Below are positions 12,040 through 24,071 of a stretch of 64,000 bases of DNA, in pieces. Numbering within the stretch: the first letter of the stretch is position 1; each line of letters begins with the position of its first letter. Source of the stretch: Theobroma cacao (taxonomy: Eukaryota; Streptophyta; Magnoliopsida; Malvales; Malvaceae); assembly GCF_000208745.1 (NCBI RefSeq), contig NC_030855.1, positions 23,516,030 to 23,580,029 of the forward strand, read 5' to 3'. The notes beneath the pieces were generated by a model. That model saw only the letters and a program-made list of their open reading frames with translations, searched no databases and was not told the origin of the DNA. Made by a program: the position numbers and the translations under genes.

Positions 12040-14900
12040 AACAATCCAAGCTACCTTCAGTTTTACAGTTACGTAGAGCTACCCATGGATCATTAGGACA
12101 TCCAAATCAATCATTGAAGAATATATTATTAAATATTATAAAAATAATAATAAATTTTAGCTCAACTTTATAAAAGGCTATTTTGTTGCATTCCAAAATT
12201 TATAACTAATTTAATTAAAAAATAAATATTTAATAATACATTATAAAAATATATATTATATAAATATTATTAATTCTTTTACAATATATTTAAAAATATT
12301 ATATTCAAATCAAAATAAGTCGATTTTGATTAGTTTTTTTTATAATAGTTCGATGATTGATACTTCTTTTAAATTATAAAATCTCATACTCATTTTCCTC
12401 CAAAGAGTTTTTTTTTTTTTAAATAGACCCTATACATAAAGTGTTTTTAATAATAAACTTTTTTATAATTTTAATTATTTTTAGTCAAAAAAATTAAAAT
12501 TTGAACAAAATTACTATTAATGAAATCGACCCATTTATTTGACTTCACGTCTCAACCCGAAACTTATTAACGGGTCAAATATATTTAGGTCTGCGTCTCA
12601 AATCGAATCATATTCTTTGAGCTTTCTTTACCAAACTATTCATTTTGGAGTATTTCTTAACAGAAAGAAAAACGTTTAAGCATTTTGAGTATTTTAGAGT
12701 AATTTTTGATACATGAAGAAAATCTGTGAGCGTTTTGAGCATTTTTAAGTATTTTGGAGTATTTTTTGTATATGAAAATAAAAATTTTGAACATTTTGAA
12801 CATTTTTTGTCAAATAGGTATATTCGTTAATTATATTGTTAAATAGAATATAGTGTATTATTTGAAGTTGTTGATCTTGTTAAATGAAATTCAATAGTTT
12901 TGGTGATTTTTGAGAATTACGTAACAAGTTTTTTAGTATTACGTGATTAAGTTTAGATATTGCATGATTAAATTTGAGCATTACGTGACTAGTTTCTAAT
13001 AAGGTATTGTGTGACTAGTTGATAGGCATTGCGTGACTTGTTAGTAAGGCATTGCGTGACTTGTTAGTAAGGTATTGTGTGACTAGTTAATACGGCATTG
13101 TGTGACTTGTTAGTAAGGTATTGTGTGACTAGTTAGTACGGCATTGTGTGACTTAGGCATTACTTAGTGATTAAGTCACACAATGCCTAAAAACTAGTCA
13201 CGTAATACCTAAAATCAATCACGTAATGCCTAAAAATCAATCACGTAGTGATTAAGTCATATAATGCCTAAAAATCAATCTCGCAATATTTAAAAATCAG
13301 TATAATTAATTTCAACTCCTTAACTTTAGGATTTTATAAATAAACCAATAAACTCAATAACCTAAAACACATACTTTTTTTTTTTTGCTAAGGCATGAAA
13401 TTGTGCATTTTATAAAAGATAGGTTACAAAACTTCATAACCCTCTAAAGCAAGACAAAATAAATTCCTATCAAGAGAGCTTTACTCACTCTCCTTATACA
13501 AAAACAAAATAGACTCCCTTTACAAAATATTCCTTAAACAATTTCAAATCAAAATCTTATAAAAAAATCAAAATCCCCAGCAAACATGCTTAACAATCAT
13601 CTCAATCTCAGATACAACAAAACTGTGAATCACCATAAAATCCATCAAACATATTTTAGCTATTTCTTTTCCCTGAGTCCATCATCTTAATCAATCTAAT
13701 CCAACTCATCAACACAGGCATCTCCATTGCAGCACATGTTTCGAAGCAAGTCATCACCAAAAAACATCCAATTACCAAATTCATCATGCTGCCTACAATC
13801 ACCATAGAATGTTCATCGTCATTTAAAACCCTCAAGATCCACCATCTAAAAAAAATAAAATAAGAAAGAGCTTGATGTCATCTCTGGATGGTAAGATAGA
13901 TAGTATTTAATCAGAGAGAGAAATTGAGATTTAATTTTAAAATTTTTATCTGGATGGCGGGATAGAGAAAACTGAAATCATTTTAACTTGTTTGAAATTG
14001 TTTAAAGGGTATTATTGTCAACTCATGTCAAAAATTGACTAAAAATAGTTAAAATTATAAAAAATGATATTTTTGAATTGAGCTTATGAGGAAGGTTATT
14101 TTTCACAATTTCCTCTTCCTCCAAATTTGGTAAATAAAAGACATTCCAAGCAATAAAAAAACAACAAAAATTTATCTTTTACAACCCTTCGTTCCAATCA
14201 TATTCCACAGATTCTTAGTATTCCAATAAAACCCAAGTTTTGATTTTAATGAATTTGTAAGCATGCATATCTTGGAAATTATCTATATTATTATCTAAAA
14301 GGAAAATATGAGTTGATAGAAATTTGATTTTAAATTTAAAATTTGGAAATATTTAGATAAAGTGATAACAAAGCACACTATATATTATAGGCAAAATCAC
14401 TTTGTAGTTTAATTAGTGCTTTTCAGAATTTTTTACTTTGAAAAAAAATTCTTTTTTTTAAAATATTTTTTAATTGTATTTTACAGTTTTATTGATGGGC
14501 CAGGCCCTGAACGGAATGCATTATTTATGATGGGCCAAATGATAGCTCAATGAGTGCCCATCTCCTTTTAACTTCTCTGGACCAGATTTTCACATGCTTC
14601 CTTTTCGTACCAAACGACAACGTCGGGCAATGCCATCCGTCGTCTATTGCAACTTGAAGCCTTGGATCATAGGAAAATAATAATAAAAAAAAAAAATGAA
14701 ACCGCCGATAATGGACCATGGACTGTCACGTGATATTTTCACTCGGCGGGTTTTGTTTCGATGATTTTGAAGCTTATCAGGTTGGATTTAGTGTGCTGTT
14801 TATAATTTTGGAGAATGAACAGTGACATTTTAAAAATTTTTTGGCGGGAATGTATGTTTGCTTTCTAGTAATTTGATTTTCATTGTTTAGCATATTTGTA
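12040..14900. other. AT-rich intergenic spacer
   Basis: No gene is supported in this 2.9-kb stretch. Around 12640-12810 there is a loose tandem of roughly 65-bp units built from TTTTGAGCATTTT and GGAGTATTTT. At 12912-13304 there is a clear direct and inverted array of about 23-bp units (listed separately). Around 13880-13970 a short motif containing TCTGGATGG and GATAGA occurs twice. GGGCCA/TGGGCC motifs near 14495-14535 resemble plant site-II promoter elements and may once have belonged to the following phosphorylase locus. Confidence 0.5.
12912..13304. repeat. Head-to-head (foldback-like) array of about 23-bp repeats
   Basis: From 13025 to 13140, copies of a unit starting GG(C/T)ATTG(T/C)GTGACT begin at 13025, 13048, 13071, 13094, 13117 and 13140, a strict 23-bp period. 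Looser copies go back to about 12912. Beyond a turning point near 13160 the same motif appears reverse-complemented (AGTCAC..AATGCCTAAAA) at 13174, 13196, 13218 and 13240 with a 22-bp period, then more weakly to about 13300. Together they could fold into a long stem. Long inverted ends made of sub-repeats are typical of foldback elements. No target-site duplication or transposase gene was recognised. Confidence 0.8.
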
Positions 14901-14901
14901 G

Positions 14902-17900
14902 GCTTTAGCACATAGTGTACGAGATCGGTTGATTGAACGTTGGCATGATACTCAGATGTATTTCAAGAGGAAAGGCCCAAAGCGAATTTACTTCCTTTCA
15001 CTTGAGTTTCTTATGGGTACTTTCGCACCTTTATCTAAGCTGATTATTATTAGTATTATTATTATTATTTACATGATTGATAAGTTTAAGAGCTCTCTAA
15101 AAGTTTGGTTATGTGGTCTATTACTCTCCTAGTACCTATAATGTATCAAATCTAGAGGATCAAACTTTTGTTTTTGTTATACACTAAAACTGAATTTCTT
15201 GGATTGACATCTTACTCTGGTTTTTCATTGCTTTTCACATGCTAAAATTCAGTGTAATTTTTAATTTCAGGCCGTTCATTGTCAACTAGTATCATCAACC
15301 TTGGAATCCGGGACCAGTATGCAGATGCTTTAAGCCAGCTTGGTTTTGAGTTTGAGATTTTAGCAGAGCAGGTTAGCTTAACATTTTACTTTTTGTAGTC
15401 CTTGATTGTCCTAAGCATAGATTTTTGTAATGCAGCAGATCATGATTTTACAGACAAACAATTGTTTGCTTGTGAAAAGAATTGAACACATGGAGTAAAT
15501 ATAGAGGTCATGTTCTGTGGGAACTGAAGATTTGAACTTCGTTTACTGAAGTGAATCCTGTTCTAGGGAGCATAGAGACATAAACTTCTCTGATGATAAG
15601 GTGTGCTTGTCCTGCTAAAACAAGCCTATCATTCTAATCAATATTAGGGAGGGACATCTTGGTTTTAACAAGTCAGCTAAAAGTAAATTCTTAATGCATG
15701 TACCAAGAAAGCTTTCTTTTATTGGCTTGTTTTATTTTTTATAATTGGTATACTCAGATAACTATTCACTTTCCTCTTAGCTTATTCAGTATGATATTCT
15801 AAGGAAGGAGATGCTTCCTGGGTAATGGAGGCCTTTCTCTTCTTTCAGCATGCCAAATGGATTCTCTAGCAACTTTGGACTATCCTGCAGTAGGGTATGC
15901 TTCTATTCTATGATTTGCTTGCAAAATTTGTGGGGGTATTTAAGTTAAATTTAACTCATCTAAGATTTGACTTAAGTAGGGGATCTGAACAATTCTCCGC
16001 ACTGGTTTTGAAACCAAAATGGGCTGAACTTGACTTGCATATCTTCTAACAAGTATTGGTGCTTTTCCATAATTTATACTAGTTTTCTTTTTTCCAAGGT
16101 CAGTTTTGCAAGCCTTGCATCAACATCCAGACATTTTTAGAGACAATCCATAATTTATTAATTAATTTTTTTTAGCTATGAAGAGCTTCTTTAGTTAGTT
16201 TATCTTAATTGTTATCTATCAATTCTTTGCAGGACTTCAATGAGCTGTGGCCTCACAAATTTCAGTACAAGACAAATGGAGTAACCCAGGTTTAAATAAG
16301 ATACAATCTTCATTATATTGATGAACTTATTGATTGATTGAGTTGCTTGCTACACTTTAAATAAATCTTAGAATTGTTACTTTGATGCAGTGATGCATCC
16401 AGCGTTGATAACTAAAAGTAGATAAATAATTCAAATTCATCTACCTTTGTATTGATTTTGATCTCTTAGTATTTGATTTCTCAGCATCGCTGGATTGTTG
16501 TGAGCAATCCTGGTTTATGTGCTCTTATCTCAAAATGGCTAGGAACAGAAGCTTGGATCCATGATGTTGACCTTTTAACAGGCTTGAGAGACGATGCAGC
16601 TAATGGCGAATTGCGTCAAGAATGGAAGATGGTACTGTCTGTCTTAGTAACCATGGTTTAGTTTGAAAACAAAACGCATAAAATCATTCATTTATTGTTA
16701 ATTACTATGTCATAGGTTAAGAAGGTCAACAAAATAAGGCTTGCTGAGTACATTGAAGCAATGAGTGGCTTGAAGTTTGTGAAGATAGCTTTTATTTGTC
16801 CCTAAAGTTCCTTTTCCTGTCTTAGAGGAGCTTTGTAGTGATCTTATGCTGGTGTGCATTATTTGTAATCTGCAGGTCAGCTTGGATGCAATGTTTGACA
16901 TGCAGACAAAGCGAATACATGAATACAAACGGCGGCTGCTTAATATACTTGGCATTATCCATAGATATGACTGTATCAAGGTTAACACTATCTTTGGCCG
17001 AAAGAGCCATTAAAAGAAGTTAAATTTATCAAATGGTGCTTCTTATACGTGTCTCATTAACTTGTCCCTGTAGTAAACTAACAACCAGAGGTTAAAGATA
17101 TCACCATCTTTTGGCTGCATTGTACAAGATCTAGGATTCTTACTCATCTTGATTGCATACATCTTTAAACTGTCTGAATGAATTGATTATCTATTCTCCT
17201 TAAGCATAATCCTTTTGGCTTTGCATGAAGATGATATACAGATTGTATATATTTTCAAACATTGTACCATCAAGTTAAAAAAATTGCCAATTTTTCTCGG
17301 TTTTGTTCTATAATCTGGCACCCATGGATAGCTTGCTCATTCCATTAATACTTTGGTGTAAAATATGGGCAAGAAAGATAGGGTAAAAGTTGTACCATGT
17401 GTCTGCATAATTGGAGGAATAGCTGCTCCAGGTTATGAAACTGCAAAGCAGATTATCAAACTTTGTCATGCTGTGGCTGAAAAAATCAACAATAATAGTG
17501 ATATCCGAGATCTTTTAAAGTTGGTAAGGCAGTATTATTTTTTCATATGTGTTTGCTGAATGTAAGTGTAACTCTGAAGCATGCATTATTTACTCAGAAA
17601 GGTCACTAACTGCCCTTAAACAGAAATAATCAGCAACAATGATGATGAAATAAAGCTGTAAGGACCTGTATACCAGTCTTCTAATAATTGAATGTGCGAT
17701 CTGTTTCCGAAGTCAGGTTAACTACATTTGCAGGTTTTTATCCCTGATTACAATGTTTCTGTTGCTGAGTTGGTTATCCCAGGGGCTGACCTTTCTCAAC
17801 ACATAAGGTACTAAGCATATGTTTTTCACATTAGAAGGAATCCTCGGTTTTGTTAGCAGTTCTACAATCTTTTGCACGATCAGTGAATGGGGTTTCACTT

Positions 17901-18845
17901 GGTGTTTTTGTATGGTCAATTTCTGGCTTAATATGTCTATATATTCACTCTAAACATGAATGCCCTTTTTAGTAGTAAATTTGGGTCGACTATCATTGGA
18001 ATCTATTAGCATTACTTGTCATTAGGCTTCATCATATGTAATGAATGATATTTCCTATATTTGCAATGCAAGTGCTTCTGATCTACACTTCTTTCACCTA
18101 AGGTTTTCCTGATTCTGATGCAGCACTGCAGGACATGAGACATCGGGAACTAGCAGCATGAAATTTCTGATGAATGGATGTTTACTTCTAGCTACAGAAG
18201 ATGGGTCTACTGTTGAAATTATTGAAGAAATAGGGGACGACAACATGGTTAGTGCTACTTAACTTTGGCCTGTACATTGACATTGAATGTATACAAACAT
18301 AATCAACAACAATACTAGTAGGATTCTGACAAAGTTTTCTTTCAGTTTTTATTTGGTGCAAAAGTACATGAAGTTCCTGCATTACGCGAGCAAGGACCTT
18401 CTCTTAAAGTTCCCCTGCAATTTTCACGTGTTGTAAGGTAAACATCGGCCCCCTTCTCTCTCCCACCCCTTGAGATATGATGCAAGTGATTCAGTGCCAT
18501 TGTGTTACAATATGTAGGATGGTTCGTGATGGTTATTTTGGCTTTAAAGACTATTTCAAATCTTTGTGTGACGACGTAGAGGGCGGCCACGACTATGATC
18601 TCCTCGGCGCTGAATTTAAGAGCTATTTAGAGGCTCAGGTAATAGTTTATCTTCAAATCCCTCAGGTTTCTCGGACGTGTAAAAATGCCTTGAGGATTTA
18701 ACTTGCGTACATATTGAAACAACAGGCAGCTGCTGACAAAGCGTTTGTTGATCACGAGAGATGGACTCAAAATGAGTATACTCAGTACTGCTGGCTCTGG
18801 GAGATTTAGCAATGATACTGAAAAGACTTGGGAAATTCAACCCCT
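14902..18845 (+). pseudogene. Decayed alpha-1,4-glucan (glycogen/starch) phosphorylase
   Basis: Exon-like blocks follow the order of the phosphorylase family: 14902-15016 ([20 protein letters not shown]), 15271-15371, 15849-15903 ([13 protein letters not shown]), 16233-16289, 16485-16631, 16716-16777, 16876-16980 (TKRIHEYKRRLLNILGI), about 17362-17523, 17734-17807, 18124-18246 (pyridoxal-lysine region SSMKFLMNG), 18346-18437, 18518-18638, 18726-18845. Several defects are visible. No first exons or start codon are found. The central several hundred residues between YPAVGYA and DFNELW are absent. The splice donor after 16777 and the acceptor before 17362 are lost. Trp is replaced by Val in the normally PAWGY motif. 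One extra A near 18770 shifts the frame before MSILSTAGSGRFS. The intact family releases glucose-1-phosphate from alpha-glucans. The remnant looks closest to the glycogen-phosphorylase-1-like plant group rather than standard plastidic or cytosolic forms, with low certainty. Confidence 0.85.
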
Positions 18846-19359
18846 GCAGATGCCCCTTTTGAGAAGAGACATCGCCAATGCACTGTTTGTGTTAATTATA
18901 TCCAAGACCCGTTTCGGGTTTTAAATTATCTACGTGTAGAGTAATTTAGTACTACTATATTTGATAGACATGTTTCCCTATAATAGTTAACTGAAATACT
19001 TTCGGTGGAGATTTTTTCCTCTTTTGGACATCATTCTTATCTGTTGTCGCATTCCGACCTCTTGGATATGACGTCATAATTAGTGGTCAGTTGAACCTTA
19101 TTTTTACAGGGGATAATTTGAAGAGAAGTACAGAGTTTATTTTATCAATTCGCCATTTTAAACAATTTTGGACAAAGAAGACTGAATTATTCGGTATTTT
19201 CACATTTTTTCTTTATTGCTTTGGTCAACTCACGGATCTATAAAGCTTCGACTACCGGCGCTTGCCACGTAGAAAGAACCACTATTCCTTCTCGCGGGAA
19301 GCAAAGGGAAGAAGTAAAGGGCGATTGTTAGCTAGTGCAGCGAAGAAGCAGAGACAAGA

Positions 19360-22325
19360 ATGGCGGCTTATCTGATTCTCATTCCCGCCATCTTCAGTTG
19401 TTTCTTCTTCTCTCTCGCATCCCAAAATGCACAAAATAGCAACCACAACCTCTTGATCCGTGAATTGCACGACGCCAAGCTCAAGATCTCTCGTTTGGGT
19501 AAAACATTTCCTCTCAATTTCTTTGCTAATAAATACTACTATATGAAAACACATATTAATCTTGATCTTGATTCCGTGCTGGTTGTAAATTGGACGCAGA
19601 ATCCGTTCTTGAGGAAAGTGTTCAAAACATGAATGCTAAAACCCTTTATCTCAAGGAACGCGAGAAGCTCCTCGAGGAGATGGCCGACAAGATCACTTAT
19701 CTGCAGTCTACTCTATCCAGTCTTAAGGTTCAATTCTTTCAGCTTTGCTGATGTTTTCGCTTGTTGCATATATTCAGGTTTATTTGGATTGAATCCCTTC
19801 TCCCAAGTCATGTCTCGAAAAGGAAAAAAAATAAATAAAGGCATTTTGAAAGCAGAAGATTGGAGAGTTCAGTGTATTAAATTAGGGTTTATTCACTTTG
19901 GAAAACATGACTATTGACTGTGCATTAATTAATTGCAGGATGACTCATTACTTGCTGATGAAAGACTTAAGGATCTGGAAGAGGAGGTACATTTTAAATG
20001 CTCATATAATCCTTGTTCTATTTTTCTCCTATTGAATTCCTTGCCAATAGTCATTAGTGTGTGGCAAGAAATGTCTTTGCTTTATGCGGTATTCAACTGA
20101 CTTGAGAAGTAGGCTTCGTGATCGTAGGTACGTCTGCTTTGGGCTGTTTCAAGAAAGAACAATTTTGAACTTCATGTTTTAGAATCAAAAGCACAGGAGG
20201 CTGAGGATAAACTGGAAGTGGTTACTTTACAAGTTGAAAAGGTCGGCATTTACATTCATTATATTTCATTTCTGTGTAGAACCTCTGCTCATGAATGAAG
20301 GCTTTTTTTGTTACCTGCAGAGTTAGTCAGACATAGTGAACATGTAATGCTGAATGACTAAGCATTTCTGCCTATTATAATTATTTATAAACTTAAAAGA
20401 ATTTTCATCTTGTTTGCAGTTTGCAGTTTTGGTTCCTCCAGTTCTAGATTTTAATATCATTGCTGGTTGGGGGGGGGGGGGGGGGGGTGGGTTTCCAGTC
20501 AGTGCTAAGCTGTTTTCTTTAAATAAAGTAAAGAAAGAATTTTTTTTTTCTTTGGATTTTTATTTAATTTGTTAATGGAAATGATCATACTTTGTCAGAA
20601 CTCAATCTTGGTTAATTGTGATGTGTAGAAGAAGACTTGAAAAGGTGTCTATTCCCTTTTGATTTTGTTATCTTTTGATACACCTGAATACCCTATGTTG
20701 AAATACTACATGTTGAAAATGAGTTTCTTGCTTGTACTTTAATTTGTCTTTTACTCACTTAAAGTTCCATTTCCGTGCTTTTAGATGGCAGAAGTTGTTA
20801 CAGAACAATGGATTCAAATTCAACATCTTGAGCAGGCACTTCAAATTGCTGAAGTAATGTCTTCCCTTGATCCTAATGATATTAGTTATACATTAAAATT
20901 ATAAGGAAATTTCAAACAAAGAAGAAAATAAAGGTTCTTTCCTAATAACAAAGCTTCTTTTTGCATCATCGCTGTTTTTCTTAACAGATGAGGGCATCGC
21001 AAGCTCGAAGAGAAAGGAATATGAGATGCACATTCTTAAAGGTAATAATATTAATAAGTTGACATGGTCTTTCAGAACTTTTTTTCCTCTTTGTCTCAGT
21101 GTGTTTAAGCTGTGAAGTTTGAAATCTAATTTTGATCTTTGTATACCAAAGCATCATCAACAACTATAGCTTCACTCTTTATTATTAAAATCAAATGGTA
21201 TGTTGCCATATGCTGATCTTTCATGCAATTCTTAACAAAATCTAATGTTTTGTTTGCATATAGTTCATTAGCGACCTTTCTGAAAGACATGTTCCAAAGA
21301 TGTTTGGGGCATTGGGTTCTAATTCATTGAGCAAAGGATCTGCTATAAATTACTACATCTCTCAAGCTCTGCAACAATTGAGAAGATTATTCTCAGCAAT
21401 TAAAAAGTATCACCATGAGGTATGTTTTGATTATTGCATATATGGGATTTTCCATAATTGATGTTTCTTAAAAAAAAAAAAAGATGTTAATCTTGAAGGT
21501 CTTCACATGTTGAAACTTACATGCAAGTTCACATTGTTAACAATAAAAAATGTTCACAGGAAACATATAAAGTTCACCCTTGCCCTTGCCTCTCTGTCAA
21601 CACCTCTTCCACCATCCTAAACAGTTTGAGCCAGAAGATTCTGAGATATAATGGTTGCAAGATCGCATAATCTGTTTATTCTACTAAATCAATTTTGACA
21701 CTGAACCATGGAGACTGATCTATGGAAACTTTTGGTCTCTTCCAACCTCATAATTGAAACTGGTGAGTTAGTTCTGCAAAGAAGATTGTAGGTGTTCATA
21801 GTTATATCAGCCAAGAAAAGTATTTTTGGAATCATAGAGTAGTACCTCAACTACTTAGAGTAGTTTTTTTTTTTTAAGATAAACAAGGTTTACTTTTCAA
21901 TTCAAACTTCACAGGGAAATAGTTAATATGAATTACAATGAGATTGATTCCTAATAAAACAGAAAGGAAGTGGTGCAAATGACTTAGTTATGAACCTTCA
22001 TTGGCTGTATATTTGAGGCCCATGCCATATGTTTCTTTGAACAAGAAAAACAATATGCTAACATTAATTACCAAGGCACTGAGATTGTTCATGAGAAAAG
22101 CATCAAGAATTGTATTACACTTCCAGCTTGCATTGCCTGTGGACAACTATCTTTGTGGGGATGTATGCGAACATGAATTCCACAAATCAAATTATTACTT
22201 AGTTCTTAAGTGATAGCAATTCATTTTCTTCCAAACCAACGGAACTTGACTTGATGTAGAATTTAAGGATTTAAATTTACTAGCAATTCATTTTCATGCA
22301 CAATAATTTATATTGTTTACTGGAG

Positions 22326-22369
<44 letters not shown>

Positions 22370-22385
22370 ATATATATGTGTATAC

Positions 22386-22429
<44 letters not shown>

Positions 22430-22803
22430 GTATACACATATATAGGTTCCATTTACAAATTAATATGTATTTGTCCAGGCAATAATGCCTAGGTCCAAGG
22501 AAGTATATCTCTTCCTTAAGGAACCTTTGCCTTTGAAATAAAATTTTGATTCTTTTCTGTTTGTTTGTAGTTGCAAGGTTTCATCAAACAAGAAATGAGA
22601 AGAAATGAATTCACTGCAGCTTTTGTCAATGATGAACTGGTATTCTTTCTGGTATGTTCTCATGTGTCTGCTGCCTTCTTCTGTACCTTCAAAGTTCTAC
22701 TTGAATTACGGGTATAATTCATTTTCTGCTATTTCAGGCTTCTGCTTTGATTACCTTCCCTATACTGAGTGCTTGGATGCTGCTGTTATCACAGTTCAGC
22801 TAG
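19360..22803 (+). CDS. Secreted/membrane-anchored coiled-coil protein (At1g28410-like)
   Basis: Nine exons give 284 residues: 19360-19498, 19600-19727, 19939-19986, 20128-20241, 20785-20853, 20988-21041, 21264-21419, 22571-22651, 22738-22803. The N-terminus is a signal peptide or anchor (residues 1 to about 21, [17 protein letters not shown]). A long, highly charged heptad region spans about 30-175 ([17 protein letters not shown]). A conserved-looking globular part follows ([36 protein letters not shown]). A C-terminal hydrophobic segment comes last (about 263-283, [20 protein letters not shown]). The layout suggests a protein held in the endomembrane system with its coiled coil on one side. 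Its biochemical role is unknown. I believe the Arabidopsis counterpart is the myosin-heavy-chain-like gene next to RLT1, from memory. Introns contain a 19-base G run and a 74-bp palindrome. All splice junctions keep frame. Confidence 0.85.
20469..20491 (+). repeat. G19 homopolymer tract in an intron
   Basis: Nineteen consecutive G bases followed by T and GGG lie in the intron between 20241 and 20785. The tract could form a G-quadruplex in RNA or non-template DNA. Its length is prone to slippage, both biologically and in sequencing. Confidence 0.85.
22331..22446. repeat. TA/TG microsatellite containing a 74-bp perfect palindrome
   Basis: The intron between 21419 and 22571 carries a long (TA)n tract with (TG)n segments. 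Comparing the two arms base by base, 22371-22407 is the exact reverse complement of 22408-22444. The arms are not pure TA: each contains the mixed blocks TGTGTATACATATGTGTG or its complement. It can therefore form a cruciform or a hairpin in RNA. Confidence 0.85.
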
Positions 22804-23603
22804 GTCAAGAAACCTTACCTTCCATTCAGATGTAGTAGCTTACCTTGAAATACTGGATACCATCCAAGCTGCTGCAGTTTGTGTCCTATTCTCTCTTTTA
22901 CATTTTGGTTTTGCTATTAAGAAATGAAAGAAGAGTTGACACTTGCACATCCCCACAGCACTGGCTCAATTGGTCTATAATCATCACATAAGTCTACTTC
23001 AGCAATATTCCGGGTCCAGGTCAATATATTGCTATCAATGTTACGGGGTCCAGATCCCATACGTTGTGATCCTTACCCATCCAAATCTTGCTTTGCCAGG
23101 CTTATGCTGCGAACAATCTATTTGTAGCATAGGTGCAATTGAGTCAAATCTTTCAATTGATTTTATGCTTAAAGATAAAATAGATAGATGAGAGTGTTTC
23201 ACGCCCGTAATAGTTACCATCACACATTTGCCAGCTGGTACATTCGATTTTGGTTTTACGCACTTTCATCCCAATTAGCGCTACTGCAATGTAATGATTC
23301 TAACTCAACTGCGCACCATTAATCATTCTCGTAATTATATGCATTATTATCCTTTGGACGATTAGCCTATCTATTATAACTCCAGTATAAAAAACAAAAG
23401 AAGTGCCGTGAAATTCATGAATAACTAACAAAAGAAAATGTGGAGATTCGTAAGGTGGGATCGCCGTGTCTGCACGCTGCAGAGCTTCAATGAAACGTGA
23501 TTGATCCGTAAGGCAAATGGCAAAAAGTAATTGGCGACATTAATCCTTCATTTTTGTCACCTTTCCAACCTAATCCACTGTCCGTTATCCACTCTGAAAT
23601 ACA

Positions 23604-24071
23604 ATGGACGACACGACATGGGAGCAAAAGCTCCAAGCTTTAACCCACATCCTTACAAGCCCCACAACCTCACCGCCACTCCACTCTCAGTTCTTCATCT
23701 CCTCACAAATCCCATGTTACCTCAACTGGGATTACCCTCCGGTTCTCTGCAACAAACCCAACACCGACAGATTCCCTTCTCTTCACCTGAAATGGGGATT
23801 CTCTATTTTCCTCAAAAGGGTCTCAACATTGGGTCTCCCTGAGACTTCCTGGAGGTCCAAGTGCCCTTACCATCAGCCCCCGCCATTGATTCTGGCGAAA
23901 GGAGTGGAGGAGGCACAGTGGGATGATGGGCAAAAGAGGGTGTATGTTAGGAAGAGGCTGAGAAGGAAACTTCGAGGAAGCGACATCCAACCTTGGATTC
24001 CAATTTTGATTCCCGATTTGTTGTTGTTCTCTCTTCTGTTGTTCAATCCGTTTCCTCTAAACGATTCATGA
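23604..24071 (+). CDS. Uncharacterised plant protein, single exon
   Basis: This 155-residue reading frame begins MDDTTWEQKLQALTHIL. It has a Pro-rich, aromatic middle (CYLNWDYPPVLC, WGFSIFLKRVSTLGLPETSW), then CPYHQPPPLILAKGVEEAQW, a basic cluster YVRKRLRRKLRG, and a C-terminal hydrophobic stretch (about 133-150, IPILIPDLLLFSLLLFNPFP) that may be a membrane anchor. The patterned composition and complete ATG-to-TGA frame argue for a real gene. I recall similar unnamed proteins in other dicots but know of no function. An overlapping frame at 23531-23842 is less protein-like. It sits between the coiled-coil gene and the E6-like gene, on the same strand as both. Confidence 0.75.
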   Translation: MDDTTWEQKLQALTHILTSPTTSPPLHSQFFISSQIPCYLNWDYPPVLCNKPNTDRFPSLHLKWGFSIFLKRVSTLGLPETSWRSKCPYHQPPPLILAKGVEEAQWDDGQKRVYVRKRLRRKLRGSDIQPWIPILIPDLLLFSLLLFNPFPLNDS

